DNA of 64,000 bases. It comes from Dendrolimus kikuchii. Its lineage: Eukaryota > Arthropoda > Insecta > Lepidoptera > Lasiocampidae. Where the stretch lies: the NCBI GenBank assembly GCA_019925095.2, contig CM034409.1, positions 9,918,501 to 9,982,500 of the forward strand, given 5' to 3'. The translations under genes and the position numbers were made by a program. The first letter of the stretch is position 1; every line of letters starts with the position of its first letter. Positions 44,416-57,038 of this stretch are shown here, piece after piece. The notes under the pieces are model-generated. The model had not been told where the DNA came from, searched no databases, and was given only the letters and a program-made list of their open reading frames with translations.

Positions 44416-45061
44416 GGCGGCGAGTTAGGGTGAAACTATTTAGTTGGTTTAAAGAGTTTCAGGAAAACGTAGAAGATTCCAGAAGAAAAAGACAAGGACA
44501 GGTACTTTTTAAAATGAGATAGATGATGAACAAAAGAATAACGAAAAGAAGATCGAATTATGGGTTCCAGAAGATTCTTCTAGGAATACAAGTAGCGTAA
44601 GGCGCGCCTACGGGGTAGTTCAGCTAAGGACAACAAAGCGACAAGTGCGATACGAGAGAAATGAAAGAAAAGTTAAATAGAAGATAGTACGAGTTTAGAG
44701 AGTTGGAAGAGAGGTTTAGTAGAGGACAGTGACAAGTCTAGTGGAAAGTTTAGTGGTGAGTTTAGTAGGCAGTTCAGTGAAGGAATAATTTACCGTATTT
44801 TAAGAGGAGATCTAGAAGCGAGCTATACGCGGTAAATTCGGAGGTGAACACCGCATCAGAAGGAGCTGGTCTACGCAATATTGGCGACGGTATTGTGAGT
44901 AAGACATCTTATGGTCGGGACAATGCGTCGTTAGTTATGCGTCTAGGAGCAACCCTGCGGAGAAGAATCACGTACAGCTATTTAAGTTAATAAAAGCATT
45001 TAGTTAAAAAAACTATTGTTTACTTCCAATCCCAAGTGCGTACCCCCGCTCGCACGTAACA
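44416..45061 (-). mobile_element. Solo-LTR-like element, family E
   Basis: On the minus strand it starts TGTTACGTGCGAGCGGGGG and is flanked by ATAG at 44412-44415 and 45062-45065. The other end reads CTCGCCGCC rather than a CA end, so the boundary is tentative. A truncated relative lies at 500-1133. Confidence 0.6.
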
Positions 45062-45589
45062 ATAGTAAATATACCATAATTGATTACCTACCCATCAGAA
45101 CTCGAATTTTCAAAACCTTGAATTATATTAAAAATGTAGGTAACGTTCGGAGCATCTGCCTCGAAGCCCGAGGTTAGCGTTCCGACTTTTTCTTCTCCAC
45201 TTCGCGCGATCTTCTGCTTAATCTGTAAACGCTATCACGGCTTGGATTAATTATTACATATACACATAGATTAACAAACGGACACACATGCCGACTGTGT
45301 AAAGTTTTTATTCTAAAAATAATGAGAACAGAAATGGTGAATTGACCTTTGTACTGCCATAAAGCTTTGTGATCACAAATATTTTATTTTTCGTCTATAT
45401 TACGATAAATCAAAAAACTATTTGTCCCGGGATAAAAATGGATTGCTAGCCATATCCCGTAGATCAATCATTGGCGTCACAAAGTGGTTGCAGCTATCAA
45501 CAGGTGGGTTATATATCAGGTTAGTTGTTGTTGTATAATGACCTTTTATATTTTATTCACAAAATAAAAGATGTTATCTTCAAATCACC

Positions 45590-45728
45590 AACATACTTAT
45601 AATAAGCTATTTTTTATGTAACCGAACAACTACAAACCGCTCCCGGGAAAACTCCCGCGGGATTCCTGGGTTATAAAATATCACACATTTTATAACATAA
45701 CATTTTATTTGCTATCGATCAGTAAAAA
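45590..45728 (-). repeat. Helitron H4 fragment
   Basis: CGCTCCCGGGAAAACTCCCG and the following CGGGATTC block plus TTTGCTATCGATCAGT match 46900-47000. It is broken by the palindromic MITE that follows. Confidence 0.6.
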
Positions 45729-45960
45729 AGTGAAATTTCAACGGACACCTGAAAAAATGAATCACAATGCACAAGTGGTAAAACGAACGGCAACGGACAA
45801 GTGGCAAAACGAATCGCAACAAAATTTTAACTTGAAATTTGACGGGCAGCATTTTAAATTGGACAAGTACATTAACAATCTGCCCGTAAAACTGACACAC
45901 ATCTCGACTTTTTGCAGGTTTACTACAAATTATGATTTGGTTAGGTTAGGTACATTTGGA
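45728..45960. mobile_element. Palindromic MITE P, degraded
   Basis: AGTGAAATTTCAACGGACA, CAAAATTTTAACTTGAAATT and TTGCAGGTTTACTACAAATT match 58832-59430, but the right arm is partly deleted. Confidence 0.6.
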
Positions 45961-46011
45961 TGAATGCATTATTTAGATATATTTTTTTTATCAAACTAAA
46001 TTATTTAGACA

Positions 46012-46338
46012 CTAGCTGATGCCCGCCACTTCATCCGCGTGGTGCGGTTTTATAACTATCCCACGGGAATTCTTTAATTTTTCGGGGTCAAAAGTATCCT
46101 ACATGTTGACCAGGGATATAAGCCACCACCATACAAAATTTCATTTAGATCGGTCCAGTCGTTTCGGCGATTAGCCGGTACAAACAGACAAACCGACAAA
46201 CAGAGACACAAAAAAATTGAAAAAAAATCAACATTAGTTCTATTTCACTTCTTACATCCCCCCGACTCGGTTTTTAGCCATTTTTTTCATTGTACAGAAA
46301 TTCGACCTCTACAGTTTTATTATATGTATATGTATAGA
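46012..46338 (-). mobile_element. Helitron H5, 327 bp
   Basis: CTAG 46012-46015 with A before it, and GA 46337-46338 followed by T. It is a complete minus-strand copy. Confidence 0.82.
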
Positions 46339-46764
46339 TTATGTAGTACCATACTGATAACATTTTCCTGTCAAATTTCATTCGCATTAGTCAGTCGTTT
46401 TTCAGAACAGACTTGTAATATAAAGACAGAGGATAAATAACGATTTTATGAGTCTGTTTTTGCCAGAATGGTTATAGAATACAAATATTAACAGACTAAC
46501 AAAATAAAGTATAACAAAATAACATCATCATCAACAATAAAGATGCGGACGTAATATTATGTAATATTTTTTTTACGTATAAAAGAACAGGCGTTATAAC
46601 ATCTTACAATCTAACTTTTAAAATATGATGATAATTACTTTTCAAACAATATTAACACGCTAATTGATTCGTACTTATGCCTACTTATGACGTTATACGT
46701 ACCTACTTGGTACGCTCGTACAAATTCTATTTTGACGAGACGTTCTGTAAGTTAATAAAAAGTA

Positions 46765-47250
46765 CTAGAATATGCCCGCGACTTCGTCCACGCTTGACTT
46801 GAAATTCCCGCGGGATTCGCAGGACACACAATACCGCAGCATTTGAAAAGTATATACTATCGTTTTAATGAAAACTGTGTCGGAATAAGCTAATTTTTAT
46901 GCACTTGAACAACTACAAACCGCTCCCGGGAAAATTACCGCGGGATTCCCGGGATAAAAATATCACATTTTATTACATAAAATTTTGCAATTGATCAGTG
47001 AAAAAATCACAATGGAATTCAATATTTTTTAATCTGGGTATTTTAAATCTTCAATCCATTCTAAGAGAAAAAGAAGCGCATTTAATTTGATCAGCGAAAA
47101 CCGCATCCAAATCGGCCCAGTAGTTTTGGAAATGAATCCTGAACAAACAGACAAGAAATCCAAAAAAATGTATCGTATTCTCCATCATTTATATACTCTT
47201 GTATTCCAATTGTTTTTTAAAAGCTTTAATGTACAGACACGGTATTGCGA
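46765..47250 (-). mobile_element. Helitron H4, 5' end uncertain
   Basis: CTAG 46765-46768 after A. The body parallels 43384-43940, including TGTACAGACACGG near the 5' end, after which homology fades. Confidence 0.65.
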
Positions 47251-48400
47251 GGTAGAAAGAAGGTATCGGACAATACTTCCCTATACACAGAAGAATTCAG
47301 TAAACTGAAGCCGTATAGAAATCCATCGGCTGGATTATTGAAACAATTTCCTTATGGGCCCCCACCTAAAATAGAAGCGGCGTCGTAGCATGACTGGGAC
47401 AATTTAGACAAATGGTGTTACACCGGGATCGAACCCTTTCTATTTTATCGACAGGTTTGACCGGAATTTGGGGCCGAGTTTTGTATAAGATTACGTGTTT
47501 TGAATTTAATAGTCGGGTTATACTGAAGCTGACCTCTTTTTAGGGTCCCAGTAACTAAAGGTGAGAAGAAACCTCTTGTAGTCTCATGTCGACGTCTCCT
47601 TAATATGTAAATTATTTTTTAATTTTTATTGCATAAGTTCAGCAGACAGGTAGGCCCATCTGATGGTAACTGCTTTCCAGCACTATAATTACATTTTAAA
47701 ATTTTCATGCTTGGCATTTTATTTGATTTAATTTCGGCGTTACAACCACTTTTCGGTAGCCGTGATCACGGACGAGAAAATATCAAACGGAACGTGAAAT
47801 AAAATGCCATGATAAAATTTAAGAAAGTACTCAAATCAGTTATAAATTAATTTTAAATTCCTAACTAGCTCTTTATCTCTTCTACGAAATTCATGAAATT
47901 GAAAAGAGCTAGTTAGAACTTTAGCGATATATAGACAGTAGATTACAATCCACAAAATATCAACAATTCGTAAATACTAGCGCGCCTAGAACCCGAGTGC
48001 AATAAGCTAGACGGCGAGTGTTGAAGCCTATTCGTAATACATTGTATCTAAAAATTTTATGAAAATGAGTAAAGTACTAGCAAAAAGCGGTGCTTTAGGA
48101 GTATTCGCGAAGTTTTCTACCTAGTAATAATGAATTAATAAATGACCATTCTTTACCATGCTTAACCAAAAAATCCGACATGTTTTTAACTAAACAATAT
48201 TCTGTTTACATGATATTAGTTTTTTAGTTTTCGAATAGATGGCATTATTAGTAACAGTACAGTTGATATTACACAAGTCTTTTTGGTTTTGTAACTTTCG
48301 AAATATGGCGCTAGAAATACAACAAAATTATTATTAATTAAAATTGTTTTATATTCTATTTTTTATGTGTATAAAATAATATTTTTATGATCTAGAAATA
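47251..48400. other. Intergenic with SINE scraps
   Basis: A minus-strand B-box-like GGGTTCGATCCC at 47425-47436 suggests a SINE. 47626-47690 is a SINE 2 tail fragment (AGTTCAGCAGACAGGTAGG). AACTAGCTCTT and AAGAGCTAGTT form an inverted pair at about 47862 and 47903. Confidence 0.4.
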
Positions 48401-48406
48401 AATTGA

Positions 48407-48574
48407 AAGTACTCAAAGGCCAAACCTGAAAGTGACCACCTACCTGAAAAATGTATAGATTTTGTGTTCGAGCTCGCCTTGTTGGCCCGATTAATTGGGA
48501 ATATTAAAGACGAGAGATCCGCGGTAGATCTTCAAATAAATAGATTAACCAGATTATTGACCAGCTGGACATGA
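48407..48574 (+). pseudogene. Orphan coding-like fragment
   Basis: A 56-codon stretch without a start reads PESDHLPEKCIDFVFELALL, then ARLIGNIKDERSAVDLQINR and LTRLLTSWT, and ends TGA. Its helical, charged composition looks protein-like rather than random AT-rich translation. The family is not recognised. It may be the end of a transposon protein or a terminal exon. Confidence 0.3.
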
Positions 48575-49643
48575 TAATAAATTCGGCCGTCCACCGTCCT
48601 TGGTGTAAGAGAGCAATTATTCACTGCCATCAAAATCATGATCTTCAGCAGTAAGCGAACGACTTAGAAGAAGTATTATATTTTATTAAAGAACCTTCTA
48701 CGTGCTTGTCCAACTCCCACGTTACCATTTGCTTTTCTGTTGGTGGAAACCGATATTTGTACTTTTGTCCCCCAAATTTCTTTTTATGTATGTCTGTTTT
48801 GGTATGTAGGTGAATGTTATTTATATATTTTATGGAATGAAGATAATCCTTGTACCTGTGTTGTATTATTGCAAAATTATTGTGATACATTTTGAGATAT
48901 TATCATGTGTATAAAAATAAATTGCTGTTTCTTAGTCTCGCTAAAGATCAAATCTTATCAGAATATTGCTACGACGGCGTATTAGGCGAACTGATAATCC
49001 TTTTGTAAACACGTGTTTTATTACTTTTGGTATTTAAGTTATCTGTAATTTTTTAATTGTTGTCTTATGTCCGGTTTCTGAGGTTACCAGTTATGAGTTC
49101 ATTAACAATTGATTCCATAAAGTTATGTAATAGATAAACTTAGATTAACTGTTAACCTACAACTAGTACCAAAACTCGACACCAGATGGATCTCATTAAG
49201 AAGGAATATCTAATATTTATTTACATCAAACAAAAACGTCAAACAAAAGATATGGAATAGATAAACGCCTAATATTAGTCAGTTAAGTTGAACCTAGTTT
49301 AACTATCGTACGATTGTGTGTTCAAAAACGCAACTTAAAAAGTTATTGAACCGATAGCGCTATCGAACAGATAAAGTACAGTTTAAAGTACCTCAGAAAC
49401 CGGGCATTAATCATTCACTATGATTTGTTTGCTCTACATTTGTAATTATTGAAATGTAACCATCAATTGGCAATCGCTTATTCGTAACAATGTTCATTTA
49501 AATTAATTTCTAATATAATGCAAAATAATATATAATAGTTTTATCGACCATAGTTAAGAATTTATACTATTTTTTTTTTCAAATTCACACCACCATTTAC
49601 TTATTTTATTTAATTTTTTCTATATCAGCGACTTCTGAAAGTG
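48575..49643. other. AT-rich intergenic
   Basis: Nothing recognised. Confidence 0.35.
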
Positions 49644-49647
49644 ATAG

Positions 49648-50275
49648 TATTACATACCGCCAAAGAAATATGCACATCTGCCTGTCGTAAAAGCGCGGTT
49701 TATTGTCTTCCGGAATTAGGAATTCTTTTGTTTTCTTTGTGTTTAAAATTTGCAATTAGACAATAGCCTATTGTTATTGTACTTGTTTATGGCCATTCAC
49801 AGGCATAATTATGCAGGTGTACAGAATTATGTTTCCTGGGAATAGCGCCGACCGTGGCCAGGTGTGGTTCTTGGAAATCATTGTTTACACGGTCGTGACA
49901 TATTGTAAGCTGAGTATAAAGGAATGCCCGAACGGAGAGATCGGCAGTCGAGCGACGGTTACGATACAAGCAAGACGTATACGTTCGACAAGCGATATAG
50001 TTTGGACGAACTTTGAGCATGTTATTGATCGTGCAGATTGTAACAAGTAGTGTCTAGTTTTATTTGTACCTTGTTTTATACGTGTTTTTATAGTTCTAAT
50101 AAACTCTATAGTAATTCCAAATGCATTTTAATTCGAAGTTATGAATGTCAAAGAGGCAAGTGAGGTGTGTAAGAATAAGCCTAAATGGCACTCTGTTGTT
50201 CGTGCCTACCCCGCAAGGGAACTGGCGTGAAGTTATGTATGTATGTATTTTAATTCGAGTCCCACACTCGTAACA
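49648..50275 (+). mobile_element. Solo LTR copy D with nested LINE tail
   Basis: It begins TATTAC (variant), ends GTAACA, and is flanked by ATAG at 49644-49647 and 50276-50279. The body is homologous to copies A-C (GAGTATAAAGGAATGCC, AATAAACTCTATAGTAATTC). A 111-bp LINE-T tail interrupts it. Confidence 0.78.
50137..50247 (+). mobile_element. LINE-T tail copy 5, inside solo LTR D
   Basis: The 12-bp duplication ATTTTAATTCGA at 50125-50136 and 50247-50258 brackets the insert, with one base ambiguous at the tail. The uninterrupted sequence is seen in copy B at 17050-17060. Confidence 0.87.
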
Positions 50276-50279
50276 ATAG

Positions 50280-50947
50280 CTTTAGGTGATAAGAACGTTC
50301 ATTGTTAAATATAAGTTTAAATAACCTTTTACTTGATGACGACTAAGGAGTTACGTATTTGTGGTTAAATATATAATATATTTATCTTTAAATCAGGAAG
50401 TTTGAATTTGATTATGTGAACAGATTCCATAGATATTTGTTCATGTAATATTTTATAAATTACACTAAAAATAAACTATATATACAAATTAAAATTAAAC
50501 TCAAAAATCATAGGTAAACTGTTCTAATTGTCAGCACTGTACGAATCCTACAGAAGTCTTCTTTCTACCCACATCTTCATTAATAAAATATTATCATACA
50601 CCTTTGGTAATGTCAGTTATTTATAAGTCCTATTATACTCACCCTGTAAGCGATTACGGGTCGATAGTGTCACCTTTAGTTACTAAGGGGCCTCAACTAT
50701 GGTAAGTCAATAATAGGGCTGTCAAACCCCGGTGGTTAGAAATCAAAATCCATCAAGTTTGCCTAGTTTTTCAGCAAAATGAAAATACATATCCAACAAG
50801 CTTTAACGATATGATATATAAAAGTCTATAATTCACGTTTATACAGCCAATGTCAAACACATTATCGCACAGAGCAGCAATTATCGTCATAGAGTTTTAC
50901 AATTTTGACAGGAATTAAATACTGACGAAAATATACATATATTATTA
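50280..50947. other. Intergenic
   Basis: No supported feature. GTCACCTTTAGTTACTAAGG at 50669 resembles, in reverse, a stretch at about 47555. Confidence 0.35.
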
Positions 50948-52854
50948 CTAGAGTTTACCCCGCGGCTCCGCCGCGCGTCAAACTCTAGTGCGTACCTCTT
51001 GTTTTAAGAGCAGGCGTTAATACAGGATATATTGTATTGTATTTTTATGTTGGTTCTATTTGCCCTCGGAAGATTACTTCATTTTATATCGCAAACTATC
51101 CCTTCTACCGGGATGAATAGTATCTATGTCCATTTTCGGTATTCAGTCAGACAGATCGAGTGAAAGTCGCATTTTTTTAAAGATTATGGATTTTTATATC
51201 TATAAACTTGATAAATGATTGGTCCCCCATACAAACTTTAATATCCTATTTCAACCCGTTCTAGTTTTATTTATATAACTAAATATTGTGTAAACTACAC
51301 AAACGACCAAAACTACCAAACGTACTAAAACTACCGAAACTACCAAATTACCAACCAAAACTACCAAATCCACCAACTAAAACTACCACAACTACCTAAA
51401 CTGCCATAACTATCAAAACTACCAAAACTACCACAACTATCAAAACTACCAAAACTACCACAACTATCAAAACTACCAAAACTACCACAACTACCAAAAC
51501 TACCACAACTATCAAAACTACCGCAACTACCAAAACTACCACAACTATCGAAACTACCGCAACTACCAAAACTACCAAAACTACAACAACTACCAAAACT
51601 ACGACAACTATCAAAACTACCAAAACTACCACAACTATCAAAACTACCAAAACTACTACAACGACCAAAACTACCACAACTACAAAAACTACCAAAACTA
51701 CCACAACTCTCAAAACTACCAAAACTACCACAACTATCAAAACTACCAAAACTACCACAACTATCAAAACTACCAAAACTACCACAACTATCAAAACTAT
51801 CAAAACTACCAAAACTATGACAACTATAAAAACTACCAAAACTACCACAACTACCAAAACTACCACAACTATCAAAACTACCACAACTATAAAAACTACC
51901 AAAACTACCACAACTATCAAAACTACCAAAACTACCACAACTACCAAAACTACCACACTATCAAAACTACCACAACTATAAAAACTACCAAAACTACCAC
52001 AACTCTCAAAACTACCAAAACTACCACAACTATCAAAACTACCACAACTATCAAAACTACCAAAACTACCACAACTATCAAAACTACCACAACTATCAAA
52101 ACTACCACAACTACCAAAACTACCACAACTATCAAAACTACCACAACTATCAAACCTACCACAACTATCAAAACTACCGCAACTACCAAAACAACCGAAT
52201 ATACCAAATCGACCAACCAAAACTACCAAATCTACAAACCAAAACTACCACAACTATCAAAACTACCACAACTACTAAAATAACCAAATCTACCAGCCAA
52301 AACTACCATAACTATCAAATCTACAAACCAAAACTACCACAACTACCAAAACTACTACAGCTACCAAAACTACCAAAACTATCACGACTACCAAAACAAC
52401 CGAAACTACCAAAACTACCAGCATAAACTACCGAAAATAGCAAAACTACCAACCAAAACTACCAAAACAACTAAACTAAACAAAACTACCTAAACGACCA
52501 AATTGACCAAAATAAACAAAATGACGAAAATGGCCAACCACAAATAAAAAACCTATCCTAGTTTCCGGGATAAACTTTACATAAATCTATCCCAAAATCT
52601 ATCCCAGTATCCGGGATGAAAAGTATCCCTTGGCCACCCTCGGTAGTCAAATTACATATGTACCGAGTATCAGCCAAATCGGTCCAATAGTCTTTCCATA
52701 AAAGGATAACAAACAGAGAGACAAATATACTTTTATCCCGGAAACTATCCCATTTTCCGGGATAAAAAGTATCCTATGTTCATTCTCGGCATCGAAAATA
52801 TATATATACTGAGTTTCAGCCAAATCGGTCCAGTAGTTTTTACGTGAAAACGGA

Positions 52855-52887
<33 letters not shown>

Positions 52888-52918
52888 GTTACTTTCGCAT
52901 TTATAATATTAATAGGGA
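50948..52918 (-). mobile_element. Full-length non-autonomous minisatellite Helitron, 1971 bp
   Basis: CTAG 50948-50951 beside host A. The compound hairpin AGAGTTT...AAACTCT enclosing CGCGGC-TCC-GCCGCG is at 50950-50986. The minus-strand 5' TC is at 52917-52918, beginning TCCCTATTAATATTATAAAT beside host T. The 5' region has a (GACA)n run at about 52857-52886. No Rep/helicase is encoded, so it would depend on an autonomous partner. Confidence 0.85.
51290..52530. repeat. Minisatellite, 9-bp units, about 1.24 kb
   Basis: This is the same ACTACCAAA / ACTACCACA / ACTATCAAA array as at 2093-2581 and 4215-4344, but longer. The minus-strand 277-aa frame (GSFDSCGSFGSCGSF then VVVLVV) is an artefact of the 9-bp period and shifts register at indels. 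Confidence 0.92.
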
Positions 52919-53089
52919 TATACTTTTTGACAAAAAAACCTCAATAACGCTATAGATATGAAGAAAATACAAGTGAACATAATTATATTTACAACGCTTA
53001 ATAGACAAGAGTGAGAAGCCTACGATGCACCGCACAAACAGGTGACCGAGTAGTATGAAACGCTGTATAATGTATTCTATCTCCTCTCG

Positions 53090-53186
53090 TAGGCTTAGTC
53101 CTATAGATTTATGTGTTTATCTCTTTCTAGAGTCGCTTTATAGTTTTGTTGAGTTTAAAATCACAACGATTCCAAAGAAGTTTCGA
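53090..53186 (-). repeat. MITE family M, partial
   Basis: TAGGCTTAGTCCTATAGATT and AAGAAGTTTCGAGAATTTC match the reversed left end of family M. Confidence 0.55.
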
Positions 53187-53210
53187 GAATTTCGACCATT
53201 GATCGTCTAA

Positions 53211-53510
53211 TCCTAATATTATAAATGTGAATGAGAGTTCGTTCGTTGGTTTGTGAAGTTTTCACGCCTTAACTATGCATTAGACCGTCACGAAATTTTG
53301 CATACATGTAGTTAAGGGTATATATATATAGACATAAGGTACCTTTCATTCAAAAAACGTACTTACGAATATACGAATTACGAATATAGCCGAAAAGATC
53401 GCACTCCGATCGCATTTATTGGCGCCACCGTTGCAATTCACTAACAAATACATCGCCATGGCAACGTTAATGTCAATATAATTTTAATGTGTTGCTCTTA
53501 TGGCTAGTTC
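53211..53510 (+). mobile_element. Helitron-like repeat, 5' end preserved
   Basis: TC 53211 after A (TCCTAATATTATAAATGTGA), then CACGAAATTTTGCATACATG and AATACATCGCCATGGCAACG. A reverse relative is at 8905-9135. The 3' CTAG is not found. Confidence 0.55.
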
Positions 53511-54450
53511 CACCTTCCCTAGATGGCGTTACGGATTGTTATCATAAAGTAGCTTGAATTAGAAATCAATTTTTACAGTACTAAGACAACTACACATGCC
53601 CACTTCTCGTCTGCATAAAATATCTTTTCCTTACACACTCCTCTATTCTGGTATAAGTTCTTTCTCACACCACAAATCATAATATCATCCTTCACCCAAT
53701 CCATTCATAATATGCCCACTTCATGACGTACCTTAACACATATTTAAAGCAGGCATAATTTAGTAATAATAATACAACTATCTATGCTCTTTCAACCCTA
53801 GATTCGACTCACGCCGATTATGACTAATTTCAGGCATAAAGATCGATATCGCTGTAATATTTTCTGTATTATTTTTTGTACAAAAAGCAAAGTTCTTCGT
53901 GTATTTAACCGTAAGCTATAATTTGCGGAAGAAGTCATTTTGAGCGATTACATCTAATTTAGATTACTTTGGGAGGGTAATCTCGTTTCGGTAACTTAAT
54001 GGAGAAAGAAAAATACTGAAGTAAAATAATTAATTTGTATTTTTGTAATATCAATGCAAATGATAAATCAAGTGAAACTACGTGTATACATAGATATATA
54101 TTAAAACATAATAATAATTAATAGCTTAATGATTAACGCACTATCGTGAGTTCCAGTCCTGTCTGGAAAGCCTTCGACGCTTAATTGGTTATCTAACTTA
54201 GCGTAAATATTGTTATTGTGTTACCACGTTCAGCTAACTCTGTGTGAGTATTATGATGAAATATGTACGTTGAGATAACCGAAGAATGAGACATCCCCAA
54301 ACCGCCTTGGACAAGCATGTCTAGTATACTATTTCTTCCTCTGGAAATATTTTTTGGCCCCAGCCCAGCAGTGTAACGTCAATATGTTGATAATAGTTAT
54401 TCCTAAGACTCGCTTATAAAAGGCTCAGAGCTTAGACCCTTTAATAAGAA
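53511..54450. other. Intergenic with LINE and SINE relics
   Basis: 53620-53720 (-) holds a LINE C-terminal relic (DWVKDDIMICGV). 54121-54310 looks like a decayed tRNA-derived SINE (TAGCTTAATGATTAACGC, GAGTTCCAGTCC). I recognise nothing else. Confidence 0.4.
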
Positions 54451-55146
54451 TCTTATCCGTGTAGGGACGGAGAAAGAATACAATTTCCTACAGCCAGGCG
54501 CCCTGTCGCAAGAGGCGACAAAACAACCAACAATCAGGTAGTAGGATGGATGGCTACCATCCCTGATCTAGAGTATGCCGCCATAATAACCTTGAGTTGT
54601 GTTGCGGCATTAGTGGCCAGGTTCCAGTCTCCGATTAGGTTACAAATGTAACCGCTTTCCATCAGGTGGGCCATCTGCCTTTCTGCTGAACTCATGCGAT
54701 ATTAAATAATCAAATTAGTACGGGTTAAAGTAACATAATTTCCAATGGATATATTAATATTAATCACACAGACGCAAACCACAATACAATACAATAAGTT
54801 TACGCACACAAGCTTAAAAAAATGCTTCACCACATGTACACATAGGCTCTGTTTATACTTTTATTTTTTCTTATTTTTTTATTGCAGAAGTTCAGCAGAC
54901 AGGCAGACATTTGCAACGCCAAAGGTGCTACAAATGCGCTGCTGCTCTCTTAAGGGAAACTGGAAACTGGTCACGAATGCCGGAACACAACGCAAGGTTG
55001 TTATGGCGACATACTTTAGACCAGGGGTGGTAGCTATCCAGTAGGGCGAATGCCCTAACACCTGGCTGTGGGTTGTTTTGTAGCCTCTTATGACAGGCCG
55101 CCTGGCCGCAGGAAATTGTATTCTTTCTCCGTTTCTGCACGGATAA
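54451..55146. repeat. Two SINE 2 copies in opposite orientation
   Basis: 54451-54700 is a plus copy and 54870-55146 a minus copy, separated by 170 bp. Transcripts across both could form a hairpin. The minus frames of 101 and 125 aa here are translations of the repeat. Confidence 0.72.
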
Positions 55147-55301
55147 AAAAGGCAGAGAGGCAGAGAGTATAAAATATAAATACCATTGTAGGGACACACA
55201 CCATATGTAAGTACTATGCTTAGGTAACTGCATCGAGTGGTATGGGTCCTTCTCATTTCTCGTCCATTTTTAGAATTGTATAGTCAGTCTGATAGTAAAA
55301 A

Positions 55302-55855
55302 AAACTTCGTTTAAAAAAACCGATTTCAAAAACTAAAAAATATAAAATAACTTATTTCTAAAGCTATTATTATTAATATATATTGTCTAAAACATTTTAA
55401 AGTAGGTGCTTAGTAATTTTCAAAAAAATACAGTAATTTTTATGTTTTACTTTGCACCGACTTCAAGATGTTTTAGATATTAATAATAATAGCTTTAGAA
55501 ATAAGTTATTTTATACTTTTTAGTTTTTGAAGTCGGTTTTTTTAAACGGAAGTTTTTTTATTTTATTTCTTACTTTTTAGTGTCTAGCTATGTATGGGTA
55601 GACCTACGAAAGGTGCCGCACTCCTTAAAAACTATAGGTCCCAAGAAACGGGAACAAAAAAATGTTAGTAAAATGAAAATTACTATGCCAAACTATGTTA
55701 AATTTTTAGGGAACCAAATGGCAACTATTCCGCATCAAACTAAACAAGAATCACGTAAATCGGATCATAAATCTCGGAGTAATCGGTGAACATACATAAA
55801 AAAAAAGATCCCGACGAATTGAGAACCTCCTCCTTTTTTTGAAGTCGGTTAAAAA
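55302..55855. mobile_element. Large fold-back element, AAACCGACTTCAAAA arms
   Basis: The arm at 55302-55400 (AACTTCGTTTAAAAAAACCG...) is an almost perfect reverse complement of 55468-55554. A third copy of the end, TTGAAGTCGGTTAAA, closes the unit at about 55841-55855. The 69-aa frame at 55580-55789 lies in the non-palindromic part and has no recognised domain. Confidence 0.72.
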
Positions 55856-57036
55856 GTAATAATCTCGCTCACTTTTCATTTTAAAATACATAAAATGGTA
55901 CCCCATTTATTGGTGACAGTGGAGTAAGCAATAAAATTAACAGGCTCGCTTAAAAAGAAAGTAATAAGAATTTTTAGTGCATTTACCAGCCAAACTGGGG
56001 AACCCCACACTATAGGCCCTTGAGCAGAATAAATTATACATTCCTTCGAAAAATAAAACGTTCCTAGTATTCTTTTTCAATCAATATGAAGGTAGTCCGT
56101 AATCCTGAAGACGAGCCGAAACACTGAGAACCGCCATAACTGTACTAATAAGCCATCTATATGATAATTTCTATTTTACGTCGGATATTGGGGATTAGAA
56201 AGACTTTTTTATTAACGGCAGAAAGAAAAGGTAATTTCATAAACAATCACTTAAATCATTTCTTATATTGTAGAATATAAAGTTCATTTTCGCATAGACG
56301 AAGTATTTCAAGAAGAACGGTGTACGACATTAATTTTAATTTTTTATCCAGAGATATTGGGTTTTGGTATGCGGTTGGTTGCTGGATTTTGTGCGGAAGC
56401 AATGCGGGTATTACGGGAAATCTATAATAATAAAGCGGCATTATAAGATTCTCAGGGAAATTTCTATAAATCATGCAATCAAGAAATGTATAGGTGAGGT
56501 TTTGTTAATCTCAACATTTTTTTTTTAATTTATCACAATTATCTTTCTGTTACCTAATAGAAAGCGTGGGATGCTCTAAACCAAAGGTTATATATACTGT
56601 TCTAATTTTTATGGAGTGTATAGCGGGGATATGACCTAGATCCTTGCACTATAAAGGCAGAACTTTAATATCAGCCTTCTCCTGGCTCGGTTTAGGTTGC
56701 ACGCAGGAACAGAGCACGGTACTATAATTTCACTTTGGAGCTACCACTTTGTACACGGATTAGGTCTTAATATAAGTTACTGGCACGGCCCGTAATTACA
56801 ATTATTTGATTTACTTCTGAAAAAAAAAGATGAGCGCACGGCGCGATGTTGTTGAACGTTTACAACAGTTGTACAAAATGACTACCCTTACCCTGCTGTG
56901 TATTGGCCGTTGCCTCACACAGAAAGAAGGTATCTAACAAAATAATAGGAAAATATTATAATCAAAATCCCATTGGCATGGAAGAAGTATAATTAGTGAA
57001 ATTTATCAGTAATAATCTTTTTGAAAAAGGTTTTTA
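55856..57036. other. Intergenic
   Basis: No supported gene or element. Confidence 0.35.
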
Positions 57037-57038
57037 AA

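Noticed and set aside
51396..52229. 277-aa and 88-aa minus-strand ORFs, Gly/Ser/Phe and Val-rich
   Set aside because: They are translations of the 9-bp minisatellite. The frame changes composition wherever an indel shifts register, and the same array yields ORFs in several frames.
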